DNA of 28,466 nt, taken from positions 1 through 28,466 of the forward strand of contig QHVD01000032.1 of assembly GCA_003222235.1 (NCBI GenBank), in the 5' to 3' direction. Shown piece after piece: positions 14,449-23,083 of the stretch. Origin of the DNA: Gemmatimonadota bacterium (GTDB taxonomy: Bacteria; Gemmatimonadota; Gemmatimonadetes; Gemmatimonadales; GWC2-71-9). How positions within the stretch are numbered: position 1 is the stretch's first letter; each line of letters opens with the position of its first letter. Made by a program: the position numbers and the translations under genes. The notes beneath the pieces are model-generated. The model was not told where the DNA came from. It searched no databases and saw nothing but the letters and a program-made list of their open reading frames with translations.

Positions 14449-15931
14449 CGCGGGGATAACACGCCCGGAAGCGGTCGTAGAACTCCTGGTAGGCAAGGTG
14501 CGCCTGGGGATCCGGGTACGCCACTGGTGCGCGGGTCAGGGTGCATCGCACGGCGGCGGCGAGATCGGGGAACGCGCCCGCTCCGACCGCGGCCAGGAGC
14601 GCAGCTCCGTACGCCGGTCCCTCTTCGCGGTTCACCGTGGTCACGGGGAGCCCGAAGACATCCGCCTGGAGGCGGCGGATCAGCGGATTGCGCGCGCCGC
14701 CGCCGGTCAGCAAGAGATCGGTCGGTGACAGTCCCAGCTCCTGGAGAATCGAGAGGGAGTCGCGCAGCGCGAAGCAGATGCCCTCGAGCACCGCCCGGGT
14801 CAGGTGGGCACGCGTATGTGCCAGGCTCAGGCCGAGGAACGCGCCCCGCACCGACGCGTCGCGATGGGGTGTGCGCTCCCCCTGGAGGTACGGGAGGAAG
14901 GTCACGCCGTCCGCTCCGGCGGGGATGCCGGCCGCTTCCTCGATCAGCCGGACCTCTGGCTGGTCGCTGCCGGCGAGATCGCGGGCGAACTGGTCGCGGT
15001 ACCACGCGAAAGCTCCGCCCGCCGAGAGCACGACTCCCATCAGGTACCAGACACCGGGCACGACGTGGCAAAAGGTGTGCGCCCGGAGGGCGGGATCCAC
15101 TCGCGGCTCGGCGGTCGGGGCGAGCACGGTTCCCGAGGTGCCCCAGCTGGCGACCGCCTCCCCCGGGGTGATCGCGCCGACCCCGGCCGCTCCGCACGCG
15201 TTGTCCGCTCCACCGCCGACCACCGGCGTCCCCGAGATCAGGCCGGTCAGCCCGGCAGCTTGGGGAGTGATGCGGCCCAGCACCTCCGCCGATCCCCCTA
15301 CCACTGGGAGCAGCGACGGCGGCAGCCCGACGGCATCCAGAATCTCTCGACTCCAACGGACCCGCGCCGGGTCGAACATCAGCGTGCCGGAGGCGTCCGA
15401 CGGCTCGGTGGCGAGCGTACCCGTCAGGCGGAACCGAACGAAGTCCTTGGCGAGCAGCACCGTGGCGAGCCGGGCAAAGGCCGCCGGCTCTCGGTTTCTC
15501 AGCCACAGCACTTTCGGGAGCGTGAAGCCTTCCAGCGCCGGGTTGCACGCCCAGTCGCGCAGCCGCTCTTCCCCACCCACTCGGCTCGTGATCTCCTGGC
15601 ATTCGGGCGTGGTTCGGCCGTCGCACCACAGCAGCGCCGGACGGATAACCTCTCCGCTCCCGTCGAGAAACACGGACGAGTGCATTTGTCCGGAGATACC
15701 CAGCGAGGCCACCCGCGCGGCCGGTTGCCGAGCGAGCACCTGGCGGATGGATGCGAGGCTGGCGTCCCACCAGCTGTCCGGGTGCTGCTCCGCCCAACCG
15801 GGCCGGGGTGTGCTCAGGAAGAGGGGAGTCGTGGCGCTCGCCACCACCTCTCCCGCGGGGCTCACCAGCAGGGCCTTCACGCCGCTGGTGCCGACGTCGA
15901 GCCCGAGGAACAGGGCGTCGGCCGCGCTCAT
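14402..15931 (-). CDS. xylB: Xylulokinase
   Basis: This FGGY-family sugar kinase phosphorylates D-xylulose to xylulose 5-phosphate for the pentose phosphate pathway. The 509 residues begin MSAADALFLGLDVGTSGVKALL (phosphate-binding loop). GISGQMHSSVFLD, LLWCDGRTTPEC, KDFVRFRLTGTLATEPSDASGT (with the catalytic-region Asp) and C-terminal LLLTGGGARNPLIRRLQADVFG follow, which is the FGGY signature region. Its ATG overlaps the xylA stop by 4 nt (ATGA), making an operon. The 3' end overlaps the convergent gene at 13483-14448 by 47 nt. Confidence 0.95.
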   Translation of the reverse strand: MSAADALFLGLDVGTSGVKALLVSPAGEVVASATTPLFLSTPRPGWAEQHPDSWWDASLASIRQVLARQPAARVASLGISGQMHSSVFLDGSGEVIRPALLWCDGRTTPECQEITSRVGGEERLRDWACNPALEGFTLPKVLWLRNREPAAFARLATVLLAKDFVRFRLTGTLATEPSDASGTLMFDPARVRWSREILDAVGLPPSLLPVVGGSAEVLGRITPQAAGLTGLISGTPVVGGGADNACGAAGVGAITPGEAVASWGTSGTVLAPTAEPRVDPALRAHTFCHVVPGVWYLMGVVLSAGGAFAWYRDQFARDLAGSDQPEVRLIEEAAGIPAGADGVTFLPYLQGERTPHRDASVRGAFLGLSLAHTRAHLTRAVLEGICFALRDSLSILQELGLSPTDLLLTGGGARNPLIRRLQADVFGLPVTTVNREEGPAYGAALLAAVGAGAFPDLAAAVRCTLTRAPVAYPDPQAHLAYQEFYDRFRACYPRVTPPVRRSPSPRTAP

Positions 15932-17115
15932 CTCACGCCCAGGAGGAGCTCCACGGTGAGCTGGTCGAGCCGCTCGTAGGCGTAGCCCTGCCGCCGCATC
16001 GACGGCAGGTCGAACGTCTCGGCCTGGAGCGCCCGCGCCCGCTCCGCGCTGAAGGTGAGGCGCTCCCCAATGGTTCCCCCCGCCCGGCGACCGAGGTCGG
16101 CCAGCAGCTGCTGGATCTCCGGGTCTCCGTTGAAGCGCTCGACCCTTTCCTTCAAGATGAGGTAGGTGCGCATGCTCCCGTAGGCGAAGTCCCACACCCC
16201 TTCCTCGTCCTCGGTACGGTAGGCGTGGCTGTCGAAGTGCCGCATCCCCGGCCAGCGCGCGTCCTCGAGCAGCTTCACGAGGAAGAACGCTCCCTTCAAG
16301 TCGTCGCTCCCGAACCGCAGGTCCTGATCGAAGCGCCCGGCCTTTTGCGCGTTCAGGTCGATGTGGAACAGCTTGCCCGCTTCCAGCGCCTGCGCTACGG
16401 CGTGCGAAAAGTCGAGTCCCGCCATCTGCTCGTGCGCCACCTCCGGGTTCAGACCCACCATATCGGGATGATCCAGCGTATAGATGAACGCGAGCATGTG
16501 GCCGGTCGTAGGCAGGAAGATGTCCCCGCGCGGCTCGTTGGGCTTGGCCTCGAGCGCGAATCGCATGTCGTAGCGCTTGGCCCGGACATACTCGCACAGG
16601 AAGTTCACGGCATCGCGGTACCAGACAAGCGCCGCTCGCGGATCCTTGGCTGCGTTGGTTTCGACGCCTTCCCGGCCGCCCCAGCAGACGTAGGTGGTGG
16701 CGCCGAGCTCCGCGCCCAGGTCGATCGCCGCCATGGTCTTCTGCAGGGCATAGGCGCGCACCCGTGCGTCGTGGCTCGTAAACGCGCCGTCGCGGAATGC
16801 GGGGTCTGAGAAGAGGTTTGTGGTCGCCATCGGAACCCGGAGCCCCGTGGCCGTGAGCGCCGCCTTGAACTCCCGGACGATCCGGTCGCGCTCGCTTGGG
16901 GACGCGTCCGGCGGCACGAGGTCGTCATGCAGGTTGACGCCGTAAGCGCCCAGTTCCGCCAGCTTGTGAACGATGCGCGTGGGAGGGAGCGGGGGACGCA
17001 CGGGTTCGCCGAACGGATCCCGCCCGGGGTTGCCGACAGTCCAGAGGCCGAACGTGAAGTGGTGCTCCGGGCGGGGCGTGTAGGCGTCCTGCGGGGCTGT
17101 CCGGCTCCTGCTCAT
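15928..17115 (-). CDS. xylA: Xylose isomerase, class I (actinobacterial-like short form)
   Basis: This TIM-barrel metalloenzyme converts D-xylose to D-xylulose. The 395-aa size and the N-terminus HHFTFGLWTVGNPGRDPFG match class I enzymes. Catalytic and metal residues are in place: GVNLHDDLVP (His and Asp of the proton relay), FALEAKPNEPRGD (Glu and Lys), GLNPEVAHEQMAG (Glu and His), HIDLNAQKAGRFDQDLRFGSDD (Asp ligands) and RHFDSHAYRTED. The start MSRSRTAPQD has a purine-rich AAAGGA about 9 nt upstream. No transporter or XylR regulator is in the window. Confidence 0.96.
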   Translation of the reverse strand: MSRSRTAPQDAYTPRPEHHFTFGLWTVGNPGRDPFGEPVRPPLPPTRIVHKLAELGAYGVNLHDDLVPPDASPSERDRIVREFKAALTATGLRVPMATTNLFSDPAFRDGAFTSHDARVRAYALQKTMAAIDLGAELGATTYVCWGGREGVETNAAKDPRAALVWYRDAVNFLCEYVRAKRYDMRFALEAKPNEPRGDIFLPTTGHMLAFIYTLDHPDMVGLNPEVAHEQMAGLDFSHAVAQALEAGKLFHIDLNAQKAGRFDQDLRFGSDDLKGAFFLVKLLEDARWPGMRHFDSHAYRTEDEEGVWDFAYGSMRTYLILKERVERFNGDPEIQQLLADLGRRAGGTIGERLTFSAERARALQAETFDLPSMRRQGYAYERLDQLTVELLLGVR

Positions 17116-17264
17116 CGTTCTGGTCCTTTGCCCACAAGTGAAGGCCTCAGGCTTCGCGCAACGCTCCGCTAATGTGTCGAGCCCTCCCGGCGTTCGTTAG
17201 ACGAGGGCCTGGACGGCCCTCAATCCGGTTATCTTGCGCACTGTCCAGCTCTCACGGAGCAGCG

Positions 17265-17987
17265 ATGACCAGAGGCACATGGCAACTCGGTGCGCCGATT
17301 CTCCTCATCCTGCTGGCCGGGAACTGCCGTGGCGGCAGCAGGGGGCACTCTGCCGGCGCGCGCGCCCCGGCCGACTCGGGCGCCGCGCCGGCCGTCGGAG
17401 CGGCGGACTTCCGAGACCCGGCGGGCGCAGCCTGGCGCGGGCCCGCGCCTGCGGTGTTCCAGGCGTCATTTGAAACGAGTAAGGGCGACTTCGTGGTGGA
17501 GGTCCATCGTGAGTGGTCCCCGCTCGGCGCCGACCGGTTCTACCACCTGGTGGAAAGCGGTTACTACGACGGCGTCCGTTTCTTCCGGGTGATCCCCGGA
17601 TTCATGGCTCAGTTCGGCATCCACGGCGATCCCACCGTGTCCGCAATCTGGCGCGACCGGCGTATCCCCGACGACCCCGTGCGCCAGAGCAATGTGCGCG
17701 GCATGATCAGCTTCGCCACGGCCGGTCCGAGTACCCGCACCGTCCAGGTGTTCATCAATTACCGCGACAACTCGCGGCTCGACGGCATGGGCTTCGCTCC
17801 CTTGGGCCGGGTGGTCGAAGGGATGGATGTCGTGGACCGGCTCTATGCGGGGTACGGCGAAGGCGCGCCGCAGGGCCGGGGCCCGCAGCAGGATCGAATC
17901 CAGGCGGAGGGCAACGCCTATCTCGGGCGGGAGTTCCCCAAACTCGACTCCGTGCGGCGGGCGAGGGTCGTCCCGGGCAGTCACTGA
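17265..17987 (+). CDS. Exported cyclophilin-type peptidyl-prolyl cis-trans isomerase
   Basis: The protein catalyses Xaa-Pro isomerisation, probably in the periplasm. The 240 residues start with a hydrophobic signal (TWQLGAPILLILLAGNC) whose Cys could be a lipoprotein site, although Asn at -1 is unusual. An Ala/Gly-rich linker follows. The cyclophilin domain runs from about residue 70: FETSKGDFVVEVHREWSPLGADRFYHLVESGYYDGVRFFRVIPGFMAQFG, then GMISFATAG and PLGRVVEGMDVVDRL. The ATG at 17265 is preferred over an upstream in-frame ATG because GGAG lies 5 nt before it and it begins the signal peptide. It is divergent from xylA and convergent with ald. Confidence 0.9.
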   Translation: MTRGTWQLGAPILLILLAGNCRGGSRGHSAGARAPADSGAAPAVGAADFRDPAGAAWRGPAPAVFQASFETSKGDFVVEVHREWSPLGADRFYHLVESGYYDGVRFFRVIPGFMAQFGIHGDPTVSAIWRDRRIPDDPVRQSNVRGMISFATAGPSTRTVQVFINYRDNSRLDGMGFAPLGRVVEGMDVVDRLYAGYGEGAPQGRGPQQDRIQAEGNAYLGREFPKLDSVRRARVVPGSH

Positions 17988-18052
17988 GGATTAATGCGCA
18001 GAAGTGAGAAGCCAAGCCCTGGAAGGCGTCGGGGCCTACCGCCCCACCGCCG

Positions 18053-19165
18053 TCACACCAGCATCTTGGGATCCGTGAGCGGCAACCCGAACGCCTCCGC
18101 CACCGCGGGATAGACCACTTTCCCTTCGACCACGTTCAGCCCGAGCAACAGCGCCGGATCCTCCTTGCAGGCCTTCTTCCAGCCGTTCCGGGCGAGCCGC
18201 TTGGCGTAGGGGAATGTGGCGTTGGTGAGGGCCAGGGTCGAGGTGCGCGGCACGCCGCCCGGCATGTTGGCGACGCCGTAGTGGATGATCCCGTCCACGA
18301 CGTACGTCGGGTTCTCGTGCGTCGTCGGGTGGATCGTCTCGATACAGCCGCCCTGATCCACGGCGACGTCCACGATCACCGAGCCCGGCTTCATCAGCTT
18401 CAAGTCCGCGCGCCGCACCAGCTTCGGCGCCTTGGCCCCGGGCAGGAGCACCGCGCCGATCACGAGATCGGCCTTGCCGAGTTGCTCGATGAGGTTGAGG
18501 CGATTGGAATAGAGGAGATCCACGTTGGGGGGGAGCACGTCCGCGAGGTAGCGCAGGCGGTCGAGCGAGAGGTCCAGGAGGGTGACGTGGGCGCCCAGCC
18601 CCGCCGCCATCTTCGCTGCGTGGGTCCCGACGACGCCGCCGCCGATGATCAGCACTTCGGCGGGCAGCACCCCGGGCACGCCGCCGAGCAGGATGCCGCT
18701 CCCTCCGTTCGCCTTCTCGAGGTATTTGGCCCCATCCTGCACCGCCATCCGCCCCGCCACCTCGCTCATGGGGATCAGCAGCGGCAGCTCACCCGCCGGC
18801 AGCTGCACGGTCTCGTACGCCATGGCGACGATCCCCGAGTCGATGACCGCTCTGGTGAGCGATTCGGAGGCGGCGAAGTGAAAGTAGGTGAAGACGACCT
18901 GCCCTTTGCGCATGCACGGCCACTCGTGCTCCACGGGCTCCTTCACCTTGATGATCAGCTCCGCCTTGAGCCAGATATCGGCCGCCCTCGACAGGATGGT
19001 CGCCCCGGCCCCCCGGTAGGCCTCGTCCGAAAACCCCGACCCGAGGCCCGCGCCCTGCTCCACCAGGACCGTGTGCCCGTCGCCGACCAGCGACTCGACG
19101 CCCGCGGGCACCAGCGCCACGCGGTGCTCCGCGGTCTTGATCTCCGCCGGGACGCCGACGATCAT
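18053..19165 (-). CDS. ald: Alanine dehydrogenase
   Basis: This NAD-dependent enzyme interconverts L-alanine with pyruvate and ammonia. The 370-aa length is standard. The N-terminus MIVGVPAEIKTAEHRVALVPAG carries the substrate-binding Arg. Catalytic Lys and His are in IIKVKEPVEHEW and FTYFHFAAS, and the NAD Rossmann motif is VLIIGGGVVGTHAAKMAAGLGA. VDVAVDQGGCIETIHPTTHENPTY and NMPGGVPRTSTLALTNATFPY are family signatures. The start at 19163-19165 is taken rather than the longer frame from 19270, because the extra N-terminus translates only the heptad hairpin. Following the M16 peptidase, it may be co-transcribed through that hairpin or have its own promoter. Confidence 0.96.
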   Translation of the reverse strand: MIVGVPAEIKTAEHRVALVPAGVESLVGDGHTVLVEQGAGLGSGFSDEAYRGAGATILSRAADIWLKAELIIKVKEPVEHEWPCMRKGQVVFTYFHFAASESLTRAVIDSGIVAMAYETVQLPAGELPLLIPMSEVAGRMAVQDGAKYLEKANGGSGILLGGVPGVLPAEVLIIGGGVVGTHAAKMAAGLGAHVTLLDLSLDRLRYLADVLPPNVDLLYSNRLNLIEQLGKADLVIGAVLLPGAKAPKLVRRADLKLMKPGSVIVDVAVDQGGCIETIHPTTHENPTYVVDGIIHYGVANMPGGVPRTSTLALTNATFPYAKRLARNGWKKACKEDPALLLGLNVVEGKVVYPAVAEAFGLPLTDPKMLV

Positions 19166-19185
19166 GGGAACCCCGTCACCTGTCG

Positions 19186-19274
19186 CACGTTGCACGTCAC
19201 ACGTTGGACGGTGCCACGAGGCGCCGACTTGGCATGCGAGGTCGTGTGACGTGGAACGTGTGACGTGCAACGTG
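19186..19274. repeat. Inverted heptad-repeat hairpin, GTGTGAC/GTGCAAC type
   Basis: A perfect 20-bp inverted repeat pairs 19186-19205 with 19255-19274 across a 49-nt loop. The right arm divides into GTGTGAC, GTGGAAC, GTGTGAC, GTGCAAC at a strict 7-bp period. It fills the gap between the M16 peptidase stop and ald. It shares the plan of the other hairpins here but has a different heptad. Confidence 0.85.
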
Positions 19275-19276
19275 CA

Positions 19277-20548
19277 TCAGCGACCGTTGTCGGGCCCGAG
19301 CCAGACCACGGTCTGGCGCTCCGGCGCGAAGAACTCCGCCGCCACGCTCGCAATCTCGTCCTCCGTGAGCGCCGCGACGGTTGCGAGCACCTGGTCGAGG
19401 CTCTGGTACGGGTCGCCGTATACCGGAAAGCTCGCCAGGCGATACATGCGCGCGGATGGGCTCTCCAGGGACAGCATCAGCTGCCCCTGAGTCTGTTGCT
19501 TCGCCTCGGCGAGGGCTGCGCCCCGCAGCCCGTCGCGGGTCAGCTTGGCGTATTCCGCGCGGATCGCCGCGGCGGCCTGCGCGGCCGTTTTGGGCTGCGT
19601 CCCGACGTATACCCCGGCCACGCCCACCTCGCGGTAGAAGCTCGTGAACGCGTAGACCGCGTACGCGAGGCCGAGCTCCTCCCGGATGCGCTGGAACAGC
19701 CGGCTCGACATGCCGCCGCCGAACACGTTGGCGAGCACGAGCAGCGCGTACTTGCGCCGGTCGGCGTAGGGCACCGTGTCGGTGAGGAAAACGATGTGGG
19801 TCTGGGCCGTGTCTTTGGCATAGCGGGCCTCGGCCCCCCGCACCGCCGGCGGCGGCGGCGCGACCGCGGGGGCCGCCGGGTTGGCGCCCGCGGGCTCGGG
19901 CTGGAACCACCCCTGCTGCTCCAGCAGCTCCAGCAGCCGCTCGTGCTCGAGATTCCCCGCCGCGGCAATCACGGAGTTGCCCGGGAAGTAGGCATGCCCG
20001 TGCAGCCGCTTCAGGTCGTCGGCGGACAGCCCACTGACGGACTCGCGAGTCCCGAGGATGGAGTACCCGTACGGATGCTCGGGCCAGAGCGCCTCATAGG
20101 CGAGGTCGAAGACCTGGTCGTCGGGGGTGTCCTCGACGGTGTTGATCTCCTCCAGCACCACGTTGCGCTCGAGCTCGAGGTCACTGGCGCGGAGCACCGG
20201 GTGCCGCACCAGGTCCGTGAGCACGTCCACCGCGCGGGTGAGGTCGGCGTCGAGCACGCGGGCGTGGAACGCGGTAGCGTCCCGCGACGTGTAGGCGTCG
20301 AGCGAGCCGCCGCGGGCCTCGAGCGCCAGCGCGATCTCCTGCGCCGTGCGGCGCTCGGTCCCCTTGAACACCATGTGCTCGAGCAGGTGGGAAACGCCCA
20401 TCTTGGGGCGTGGCTCGTGCGCGCTCGCCGTGCGGACCCAGATGCCGACCGCCGCCGAGCGCACGCTGGCCACGCGCTCGGAGAGGACCACGACGCCGTT
20501 GGGCGCGCGCGTCTGGGAGATCTCCCGGTCGAGCCGGACCGTCTCCAT
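19277..20548 (-). CDS. M16-family zinc metallopeptidase (processing-peptidase/PqqF type)
   Basis: A 423-aa insulinase-superfamily peptidase. The inverted zinc motif HLLEH is at residues 54-58 in GVSHLLEHMVFKGTERRTAQEIA, with the distal Glu region RNVVLEEINTVEDTPDDQV further on. The inactive second half-domain is recognisable from FGGGMSSRLFQRIREELGLAYAVYAF. This single-chain size is the YmxG/mitochondrial processing peptidase type often encoded beside pnp. The ATG overlaps the pnp stop (ATGA). The substrate is unknown. Processing of the small peptide encoded elsewhere in the window is possible but unsupported. Confidence 0.93.
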   Translation of the reverse strand: METVRLDREISQTRAPNGVVVLSERVASVRSAAVGIWVRTASAHEPRPKMGVSHLLEHMVFKGTERRTAQEIALALEARGGSLDAYTSRDATAFHARVLDADLTRAVDVLTDLVRHPVLRASDLELERNVVLEEINTVEDTPDDQVFDLAYEALWPEHPYGYSILGTRESVSGLSADDLKRLHGHAYFPGNSVIAAAGNLEHERLLELLEQQGWFQPEPAGANPAAPAVAPPPPAVRGAEARYAKDTAQTHIVFLTDTVPYADRRKYALLVLANVFGGGMSSRLFQRIREELGLAYAVYAFTSFYREVGVAGVYVGTQPKTAAQAAAAIRAEYAKLTRDGLRGAALAEAKQQTQGQLMLSLESPSARMYRLASFPVYGDPYQSLDQVLATVAALTEDEIASVAAEFFAPERQTVVWLGPDNGR

Positions 20549-22647
20549 CAACGCGAGCGAACGGGCTCCGGCTTCTCGAGCAGCGCCTTGCGGGAGAGCC
20601 GCATGCGGCCGCGCTCGTCGATCTCGAGCAGCTTCACACGCACCTGGTCGCCCTTGCGCACCACGTCCTCGGTCCGCTCGGTGCGGCCATGTTGGAGCTC
20701 GGAGATGTGGAGCAACCCTTCCACACCCGGCAGGATCTCGACGAACGCGCCGAAGGCGGTGGTGCTCTTCACCACGCCCTCGTAGACGCGGCCGACCTCG
20801 GGCACCTGGATCATGGACGCGACGATGTCGCGCGCGCGCGCGCCACCCTCGCCGACCGCCGAGATCGTCACGAGACCCGTGTCGTCCACGTTGATCTCCG
20901 CGCCCGTCTGCTCCTGAATCGACCGTATCGTCTTGCCCTTGGGTCCGATGATGTCGCCGATCTTGTCGACGGGGATCTGGATCGTGATGATCCGGGGTGC
21001 GTACTTGGAGAGCTCCGACCGGGGCTGGGGAATCGACCGGTCCATGACGTCCAGGATGTGCAGCCGCGCCTTTTTCGCCTTCTCGAGGGCTTCGCCGATG
21101 ATCTTGGAATCCAGTCCCTCGATCTTGATGTCCATCTGGATCGAGGTGACGCCCTCCCGCGTGCCGGCGACCTTGAAGTCCATGTCGCCGAGATGGTCTT
21201 CGGTTCCCAGGATGTCGGTCAGCACGGCCACGCGCTCGCCCTCCTTGATGAGGCCCATCGCGACGCCGGCGCACGATGCCTTCACCGGCACGCCGGCGTC
21301 GAACAGCGCGAGTGACCCGCCGCACACGGTCGCCATGGAGGACGAGCCGTTCGACTCGAGGATGTCCGACACGATGCGCACCGTGTAGGGGAACTCCTCG
21401 TAGGGCGGGAGCAGGGCCTGCAGCGCCCGCTCGGCGAGGGCCCCGTGGCCCACCTCGCGGCGCGACACCCCCCGGATGGGCCGCACTTCGCCGGTCGAGA
21501 ACGGCGGGAAGTTGTAGTGCAGCATGAAGGACTTGGTCGTCTCGTCCGCCACGTCGATCGAGTCGATCCGCTGCTCGTCGCTCACCGTCCCGAGCGTGAC
21601 CGACACGAGCGCCTGGGTCTGGCCGCGCGTGAACAGCGCCGAGCCATGGGTCCGCGGCAGCACGCCCACCTCGCAGGCGATCGGCCGCACGGTGTCCAGA
21701 TCGCGTCCGTCGACGCGCTCCCCGTGCGACAGCACCTGCTCGCGCATCGTCCGGTACTCGATCTCTTCGATCACCGTGGCGACATCCTTCACGTTGTCCG
21801 GGAACTCGGCCGCAAGCTGCTCCTGGATCGTCGCCTTCAGCGCGCCGAGCGCCTGCGCCCGCTCCGACTTCTCGGGCAGGTTCAACGCCTCCTGCACCCG
21901 CGCCTCCGCGAGCTCCTTCACCCGCCTCACCTGCTCCGCCGCCGGCTCGACCTTGGTCCACTCCATCTTCGGCTGGCGCATGTCGGCGACCAGCTCGTCC
22001 GCGGCGTCGAGCAGCTCGCGGATCCCCTTCTGCGCCACCTCGAGCGCCTTCACGACCTCGGCTTCGGTGAGCTCGAGGGCGCCGCCTTCGACCATCACGA
22101 TCGAGTCGCGCGAACCGGAGACGATGACGTCCAGGTCGGAAAACTCGAGCTGCTGGAACGTCGGGTTCAGAATCCACGCGCCTTCGACCCGGCCCACCCG
22201 CACGGCCGCGATCGGCCCGTTCCAGGGCACTTTCGAGATCATCAGGGCGGCCGACGCGGCCGTCGCCCCGAGCACATCGGCGTCGTTCTCCTGATCCGCC
22301 GAAAGGACGTAGACGAAGACCTGGACCTCGTTCTTGAAGCCGTCGGGAAACAGCGGCCGAATGGTGCGGTCGATCACCCGGGCGGACAGGATCTCCTCGT
22401 CCGAGGGCCGCCCCTCGCGTTTCAAGAACCCGCCCGGGATCTTCCCGGCGGCATAGCTCTTCTCGCGGTACTCGACTTGGAGGGGAAAGAACGGGAGGGT
22501 CGAGACGTTGTCGGACACGGTGACCGTGGCCAGCACCACCGTCTCGCCGAACTGCAGCAGGCAGGATCCCGCCGCCTGTTTGGCCAACCGGCCCGCTTCC
22601 AGCTTCAAGGGCCGGCCCGCGAAATTGCGTTCGACGTGCTTCACCAT
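20548..22647 (-). CDS. pnp: Polyribonucleotide nucleotidyltransferase (PNPase)
   Basis: This trimeric 3'-5' phosphorolytic exoribonuclease acts in mRNA decay. The 699 residues show a first RNase PH domain (GETVVLATVTVS, FFPLQVEYREKSYAAGKIPGGFLKREGRPSDEE), a helical linker and a second RNase PH domain. The second domain has the catalytic region FDAGVPVKASCAGVAMGLI and the stretch LTDILGTEDHLGDMDFKVAGT. A KH domain (IPVDKIGDIIGPKGKTIRSIQEQTGA) and an S1 domain (GRVYEGVVKSTTAFGAFVEILPGVEGLLHISEL) follow. It lies downstream of rpsO with a hairpin in the spacer, the classical arrangement. Confidence 0.97.
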   Translation of the reverse strand: MVKHVERNFAGRPLKLEAGRLAKQAAGSCLLQFGETVVLATVTVSDNVSTLPFFPLQVEYREKSYAAGKIPGGFLKREGRPSDEEILSARVIDRTIRPLFPDGFKNEVQVFVYVLSADQENDADVLGATAASAALMISKVPWNGPIAAVRVGRVEGAWILNPTFQQLEFSDLDVIVSGSRDSIVMVEGGALELTEAEVVKALEVAQKGIRELLDAADELVADMRQPKMEWTKVEPAAEQVRRVKELAEARVQEALNLPEKSERAQALGALKATIQEQLAAEFPDNVKDVATVIEEIEYRTMREQVLSHGERVDGRDLDTVRPIACEVGVLPRTHGSALFTRGQTQALVSVTLGTVSDEQRIDSIDVADETTKSFMLHYNFPPFSTGEVRPIRGVSRREVGHGALAERALQALLPPYEEFPYTVRIVSDILESNGSSSMATVCGGSLALFDAGVPVKASCAGVAMGLIKEGERVAVLTDILGTEDHLGDMDFKVAGTREGVTSIQMDIKIEGLDSKIIGEALEKAKKARLHILDVMDRSIPQPRSELSKYAPRIITIQIPVDKIGDIIGPKGKTIRSIQEQTGAEINVDDTGLVTISAVGEGGARARDIVASMIQVPEVGRVYEGVVKSTTAFGAFVEILPGVEGLLHISELQHGRTERTEDVVRKGDQVRVKLLEIDERGRMRLSRKALLEKPEPVRSR

Positions 22648-22676
22648 ATTGCCTGTCTAGAGCAATCAGAAATACG

Positions 22677-22710
22677 CCAGGCGCCCCGGTGCTCTTCCCG
22701 GGACGCCCAG
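22677..22710 (-). promoter_or_regulatory. rpsO-pnp intergenic hairpin (likely RNase III/PNPase control site or attenuator)
   Basis: On the minus strand CTGGGCGTCCCGG can pair with CCGGGGCGCCTGG over 13 bp, using G-U pairs, around an 8-nt loop. It lies between the rpsO stop and the pnp start and has no T-run. In E. coli a stem-loop at this position is cleaved by RNase III and mediates PNPase autoregulation. A comparable role here is inference from position and shape. Confidence 0.55.
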
Positions 22711-22726
22711 CGCGACGCCATTTGCA

Positions 22727-22984
22727 TTAGTGGCGGAGACCCAGCTCCTCGATGAGCTGCCGATACCGTTCCAGGTCGGTCCGCTTCAGGTACTCGAGCA
22801 GCCGCCGCCGCTTGCTCACCATCCGCAAGAGGCCGCGCTGCCCGTGGAAGTCCTTCCCATGGACCCGGAAGTGATCGGTGAGGCTGTTGATCCGCTCGGT
22901 GAGCAGCGCAACCTGGACCGGGGCCGACCCCGTATCCCGCTCGTGCTGCCCGTACTTCCTGACCGGCGTCGCCTTGTCGTACAT
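22727..22984 (-). CDS. rpsO: Ribosomal protein S15
   Basis: This primary 16S-binding protein of the 30S platform has 85 residues (family 88-89). It shows the S15 signature regions TGSAPVQVALLTERINSLTDHFRVHGKDFHGQRGLLRMVSKRRRLLEYLKR. The N-terminus MYDKATPVRKYGQHERD is slightly shorter than usual. It is first in the rpsO-pnp-M16(-ald) group, with a candidate promoter about 35 nt upstream. Confidence 0.97.
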   Translation of the reverse strand: MYDKATPVRKYGQHERDTGSAPVQVALLTERINSLTDHFRVHGKDFHGQRGLLRMVSKRRRLLEYLKRTDLERYRQLIEELGLRH

Positions 22985-23017
22985 CGGCTTCAGTTCCCTA
23001 ATTCTTGAGAGCGCACC

Positions 23018-23046
23018 AACTTAGGCGCTCAACCCCCGTTTGTAAA
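23018..23046 (-). promoter_or_regulatory. Candidate sigma-70 promoter for rpsO-pnp
   Basis: On the minus strand TTTACA (23046-23041, 5 of 6) is followed after exactly 17 nt by TAAGTT (23023-23018, 3 of 6). The start site would be about 25 nt before the rpsO ATG. It is the best candidate in this gap, but the -10 is weak. Confidence 0.4.
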
Positions 23047-23083
23047 GCCCCACCGGCTAGGGAGCTGGTGGTAGCGCTGGCGC

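Noticed and set aside
19166..19270. N-terminal extension of alanine dehydrogenase from an ATG at 19270
   Set aside because: The extra residues translate only the heptad hairpin. The normal Ald N-terminus MIVGVPAEIK starts at 19165.
20549..22177. A very long open frame on the minus strand in another frame through pnp, continuous with the M16 peptidase frame
   Set aside because: The upstream part is Arg/Gly/Ala-rich with no motifs and overlaps pnp, whose frame has every PNPase domain. It is a GC-rich shadow.
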